Below are positions 19,974-23,108 of a DNA stretch of 23,108 bases, one piece after another; position 1 is the first letter of the stretch; each line of letters opens with the position of its first letter. The notes below the pieces were generated by a model. It searched no databases and was not told the origin of the DNA. It worked only from the letters and a program-made list of their open reading frames with translations. A program made the translations under genes and the position numbers. The stretch comes from Mnemiopsis leidyi (taxonomy: Eukaryota > Ctenophora > Tentaculata > Lobata > Bolinopsidae): positions 1-23,108 of the forward strand of contig JH152844.1 in assembly GCA_000226015.1 (NCBI GenBank), read 5' to 3'.

Positions 19974-20831
19974 CTGCTGAGTTCACTGCATACAGCACCC
20001 CCTCTTTTATCATTTCCTGTATGTGATGTCCTACAGACAACCAACCTATGCAGCAATTCGCGGAGTCTATGACTCGATCGGTCACGTTGAAACGTCGGTC
20101 ACGTACTGCCTGTCACAGGTGGCACCCCGGTCTTTGAGTCGCAAGTAACCGCAATTGAGGGTAGAAGGGTATTGATAAATTTCATTTTCGAATGATAAAG
20201 TTGCTGAAGCACGGAACACAAATTAATGCAAAATTAACTCGCATTCAATAAGTTAGGAATGCAGGAATAATATTTTAGAATCAAAGGAGTTGACAATCTT
20301 GTATGTGGAACCGCGTTGACCAATGAGCTGACATTAGAAGTCCAATCTCGTGCAACTTATAAAGGACATTTCACGGTTTTGTTCAATACTGCTACCGATC
20401 AGCTACTTTAAATTGAAGGTTTTATTGTGGTCAGTTGTTTTTCATGAGTTTTCTTATTTCTTATACTATCACTTTCCAAAATTTTAGAGTAACCCTAAGT
20501 TATGTGTTTCTGTTGAGAATTCTAAGGTAATTTAATCTCTCACCACAAATTCGTTGAATTGGCATCCAATTCACGCCCTAAGTGGTATAACATTTCGTTT
20601 CAGTCTTCAGTCTCAGAATTATAAAATCCGGATGAAAAATTCTGGTAAACATTAGATTATCCCGAAATAATTCATCCGACAAAAGTTGTCTGCAGGACTT
20701 TAAGTCAATTTATCGGAATCTCCTACTAGAGAATCAGTGAAATTGGAGGACAGTTTTCTAGACTAATTGCTGAGACTGAAAGTAACCCGCACGTTGCAGG
20801 TGAACGGTCTGCTGTTGGACTGCGCATATTC

Positions 20832-20853
20832 GGGATATCCGCGTGGATATCCC
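20832..20853. repeat. Perfect 9-bp inverted repeat
   Basis: GGGATATCC and GGATATCCC flank a four-base GCGT. It is isolated in non-coding DNA. Confidence 0.8.
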
Positions 20854-21219
20854 TTAATAGCTGCAGGGGTTGCAGGATCACGGACCGCGGAATGCTTTAG
20901 TTCTAACATATCTATATCTCTTTCATCACTGAGTAGAGATACTGCCCCATCGAGGCATCAAAGTATTTATTTGGCTGTAATTTATCTTTGGTGCTCACAC
21001 CCTTTTCTGTTAGCTTAGATCCAAAAAATTTTAGATTATCGAAAATTTCGGCGCCTTTGGAAATTTAGACAATTATTTTTTCGTTTTTACCTATTAGTTT
21101 TAAGCCAAGAATGTCCTATAATTAAACTTTAAGCTTAAAAATAAACTTTAATCGATCATTGGACCTCCTCCTCATGGTGGATCCTATTATCTATTCTGAA
21201 GTTAATTTTTTTTCAAATA

Positions 21220-21243
21220 TCAATGATTTTTTGCGTTTAGGAA
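21220..21243 (+). promoter_or_regulatory. 3' splice site just before the start codon of copy 3
   Basis: A T-rich tract ending TTTTTTGCGTTTAG at 21240 is followed by GAA and the ATG at 21244. This is the clearest acceptor of the three, with a good pyrimidine tract. Confidence 0.6.
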
Positions 21244-22458
21244 ATGTTGGCGCTACTTATTGTTGGCGTACTTGGTACTGCGTTCTCCGCAGTAATTGAC
21301 CCAACCTTGACCGAGTGGAGACTTCTTGAGACCGACCACGAGCAAGTGATGTTTCCTATTAGAGACTACATCTTGGAGGTCAAAGCATTTCGACCCGATG
21401 TCTACGACACAAATCCACTCTACACTGAACTCTTCAAGACTGACAAGCCAACAACGATGATGGCCCTACTCTTCGCTGGAAACTGGAACAAACAGGTCGG
21501 TCGACTGGTTTGGAACAATATAAAGTACGTCAGACCATACGACATTGCTATCGAGGAGTGTGATGCCAGGTACCAAGCATACCCGGTCTTTCCCGCTAAC
21601 GGAGAGAAGGAACAAATCTGGGCCTGGAACTTTTTTGAAGATCACGTCGAGCTTACTTGCAACGGAGTGATGATGTACGAACAAAATTTCGATGAGGGTG
21701 ATGTAAACCCCAGAAAACCAGGCCTACCAGAGAAATGTCGAGCTCTTGGAGATGCGGAAGTTGACAGAATTACCTTCAAACACATGGCAGGGGAATACAT
21801 CCGTGCTGTTCCTAAGGATGGTATCATTGTCGAACCCACAACAAGCCCTCTTGACGTTCCCACTTTACCCAAGGAAGACGAGGACTTCACCACGGAACCT
21901 ACTGAGGCTGCTACCGAAGAGGAAGATCTGGATGACAACATTTTCGCTGAAATCTACCCAACTTGTGACTGCTGGACCGTTGAGTGTGGCTATTGCTCAA
22001 ACCTGGAGTGTACCGTACAACATGACATCGTCAACTCCCCCATTGACATCCAGGTCACCTCCGAAGTGCACTGGCGTGAAATGAATTCCATCATGCTGTA
22101 CGACGAAGAAGGGGATGCTATTGGAAGCTTCCAGTGGAGCTTGAAAGGAATACTTCTGACTGGTTGTGTCAACTGTCAGACACCACCTGCGATAAGAAAC
22201 ATCCAACCTGGCTCTCAGGCCTCGTGGGTCTTTTCCATGACACAGGAAAACGAAGCTCTGGTGGTACGAATATCAATTTTGGGCGAAGTTTTGTGGGAGC
22301 AAGAACTGATTGGAGAGTGCGCCGAAAGATACGGAAAAGCGGACAGATTTGCCTTCTTCGACTCAACATGCGAGGGAAAATTCATATTCGTAAAAAGTCT
22401 AATGGTTGCTGGAGACAGGATAACTGCAGACTGCGCTGGAGCGTGCAATGGAGAGTAG
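21244..22458 (+). CDS. Secreted two-domain cysteine-rich protein with acidic stalk, copy 3
   Basis: An uninterrupted frame of 404 residues. The signal peptide (1-16, ending AFSA) and first domain (17-190) align without gaps to copy 1: by eye 135 of the first 188 residues are the same, including all three Cys (106, 139, 165), EKEQIWAWNFF at 121 and HMAGEYIRA at 180. The stalk (195-235) differs: it is acidic (EDEDFTTEPTEAATEEEDLDD) and lacks the PTTEK array. CDCWTVECGYCS (241-252) starts the second half, whose second domain carries CVNCQTPPAIR at 308 and LGEVLWEQEL near 346. The C-terminus ends DCAGACNGE. There are 14 cysteines in all, in the same order as copy 1. Copies 1 and 3 are closest although copy 2 lies between them, so the array did not arise by simple stepwise duplication of the last gene, or gene conversion has acted. 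Function unknown; secretion is inferred. Confidence 0.9.
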   Translation: MLALLIVGVLGTAFSAVIDPTLTEWRLLETDHEQVMFPIRDYILEVKAFRPDVYDTNPLYTELFKTDKPTTMMALLFAGNWNKQVGRLVWNNIKYVRPYDIAIEECDARYQAYPVFPANGEKEQIWAWNFFEDHVELTCNGVMMYEQNFDEGDVNPRKPGLPEKCRALGDAEVDRITFKHMAGEYIRAVPKDGIIVEPTTSPLDVPTLPKEDEDFTTEPTEAATEEEDLDDNIFAEIYPTCDCWTVECGYCSNLECTVQHDIVNSPIDIQVTSEVHWREMNSIMLYDEEGDAIGSFQWSLKGILLTGCVNCQTPPAIRNIQPGSQASWVFSMTQENEALVVRISILGEVLWEQELIGECAERYGKADRFAFFDSTCEGKFIFVKSLMVAGDRITADCAGACNGE

Positions 22459-22586
22459 TTTCTTGGAAGAACATTGCAGTGATTACGATAAAGTGATTTG
22501 AGTCATCCATTTTGACTTGCCTTTTTTAGGCATTTTGTAAATTTTAAACTTTCGTTTGAGACCCAGACTCAGAATTCATCGAATGA

Positions 22587-22592
22587 AATAAA
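22587..22592 (+). terminator. Polyadenylation signal, copy 3
   Basis: AATAAA lies 129 bases after the stop and is followed within 10 bases by a GT-rich stretch (GTTCTGTTATG), the usual layout of a metazoan cleavage and polyadenylation site. Confidence 0.6.
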
Positions 22593-22619
22593 GTTCTGTT
22601 ATGAAGAATGATAAAAAAT

Positions 22620-23108
22620 GTTTATACATTCCATTTTCATGATATTGAAAACAATCACCCGTAAAACACATCGTAGTCCGAGACGAAACGTCCATCCGCT
22701 AGATTTTCGTGTTAAAAGCGTTTTCTCAACGGATATTACCTCTTTGGACGATGCTTAAAACATTTAGCCTTCATGGCATTTTTGTATTCGATGGTATGAG
22801 GGCGATATCGGCCACGCCCTTTTTTTGGATTCGCGTACTTGCGAATTTTTGCAATTCGGTCCAGGAAGGTCCTAGAGGTCCAGGAGGCCTTGTGGATTTG
22901 GTGCGCAGCAACTTATCCTAGATAGGTGGTCTTGTCCCAGGGGCTTGCGTGCAAGCACAGGGGGCAGCCAGCGTAAGTCCTGTTCCCAACGTCCGGGTTA
23001 CTTCGTTCTCCCACGTGCCCTCTGGTTAACACTAAGGGTCAGGCACCACTCATTCTGGTGAGCCAGCCAGAAGAGTGTTCCACCAATCACCCACCTTTCC
23101 ACATCACA
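22620..23108. other. Non-coding tail, GC-richer after 22.8 kb
   Basis: No gene is supported. From about 22800 the DNA becomes GC-richer, with small inverted repeats (TTCGC/GCGAA near 22830, GCTTGC/GCAAGC near 22943) and repeated GGTCC. It could be the edge of a dispersed repeat running out of the window, but no enzyme domain or terminus is visible. Confidence 0.35.

Larger units (their letters stand above)
19376..21200. other. Intergenic DNA between the minus-strand gene and copy 3
   Basis: No gene is supported. It contains a strong hairpin at 19932-19973 in a locally GC-rich stretch, a GGGATATCC palindromic hairpin at 20832-20853, and AT-rich DNA. The open frames at 19843-20085 (minus) and 20767-21018 (plus) have no recognisable domain. 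Confidence 0.4.

Noticed and set aside
22709..22921. 70-residue plus-strand open frame near the window end
   Set aside because: It has no recognisable domain and crosses the transition to probable repetitive DNA.

Overview
The window looks like nuclear DNA of an invertebrate animal. It is AT-rich, its genes are far apart, and coding exons are bounded by GT-AG introns of about 100-750 bases. No bacterial-style operon, rRNA, tRNA or CRISPR array was found. Two genes resemble conserved animal genes: a chaperonin-like Bardet-Biedl protein (MKKS/BBS6) and the start of a kelch-repeat Rab9 effector (RABEPK). The species cannot be named from sequence alone. Four start codons sit just behind a 3' splice site, so the animal either uses 5'-UTR introns very consistently or carries out spliced-leader trans-splicing.

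Layout. Positions 1-4400 are mostly non-coding, with several short tandem repeats and a CCAAT-box cluster near 3.6 kb. An MKKS-like gene occupies about 4435-7323 (+) in at least five exons; its extreme N-terminal exon was not located. From 7713 to 8153 (+) lie two exons matching the first kelch repeat of a RABEPK-like protein, with no convincing continuation. Three uninterrupted, tandemly arranged paralogues follow on the + strand at 10319-11584, 15066-16295 and 21244-22458. Each encodes a secreted protein of 404-421 residues: signal peptide, beta-rich domain, Thr/Pro/acidic stalk, a compact CxCWxxECxxCSxxxC motif, and a second copy of the domain. Between the second and third, on the - strand (18555-19375), is a two-exon gene for a secreted protein with a single, more diverged copy of the same domain.

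The cluster is therefore a locally expanded family of secreted or extracellular-matrix-type proteins. I do not recognise the domain from a named family and assign no molecular function. The second-to-third gene interval also holds a nested minisatellite (15-16 bp units in 75-bp higher-order repeats), a patch of GGAC/GTCC repeats and an orphan coding-like exon on the - strand. The remaining intergenic DNA holds short repeats and hairpins but no gene I can support.
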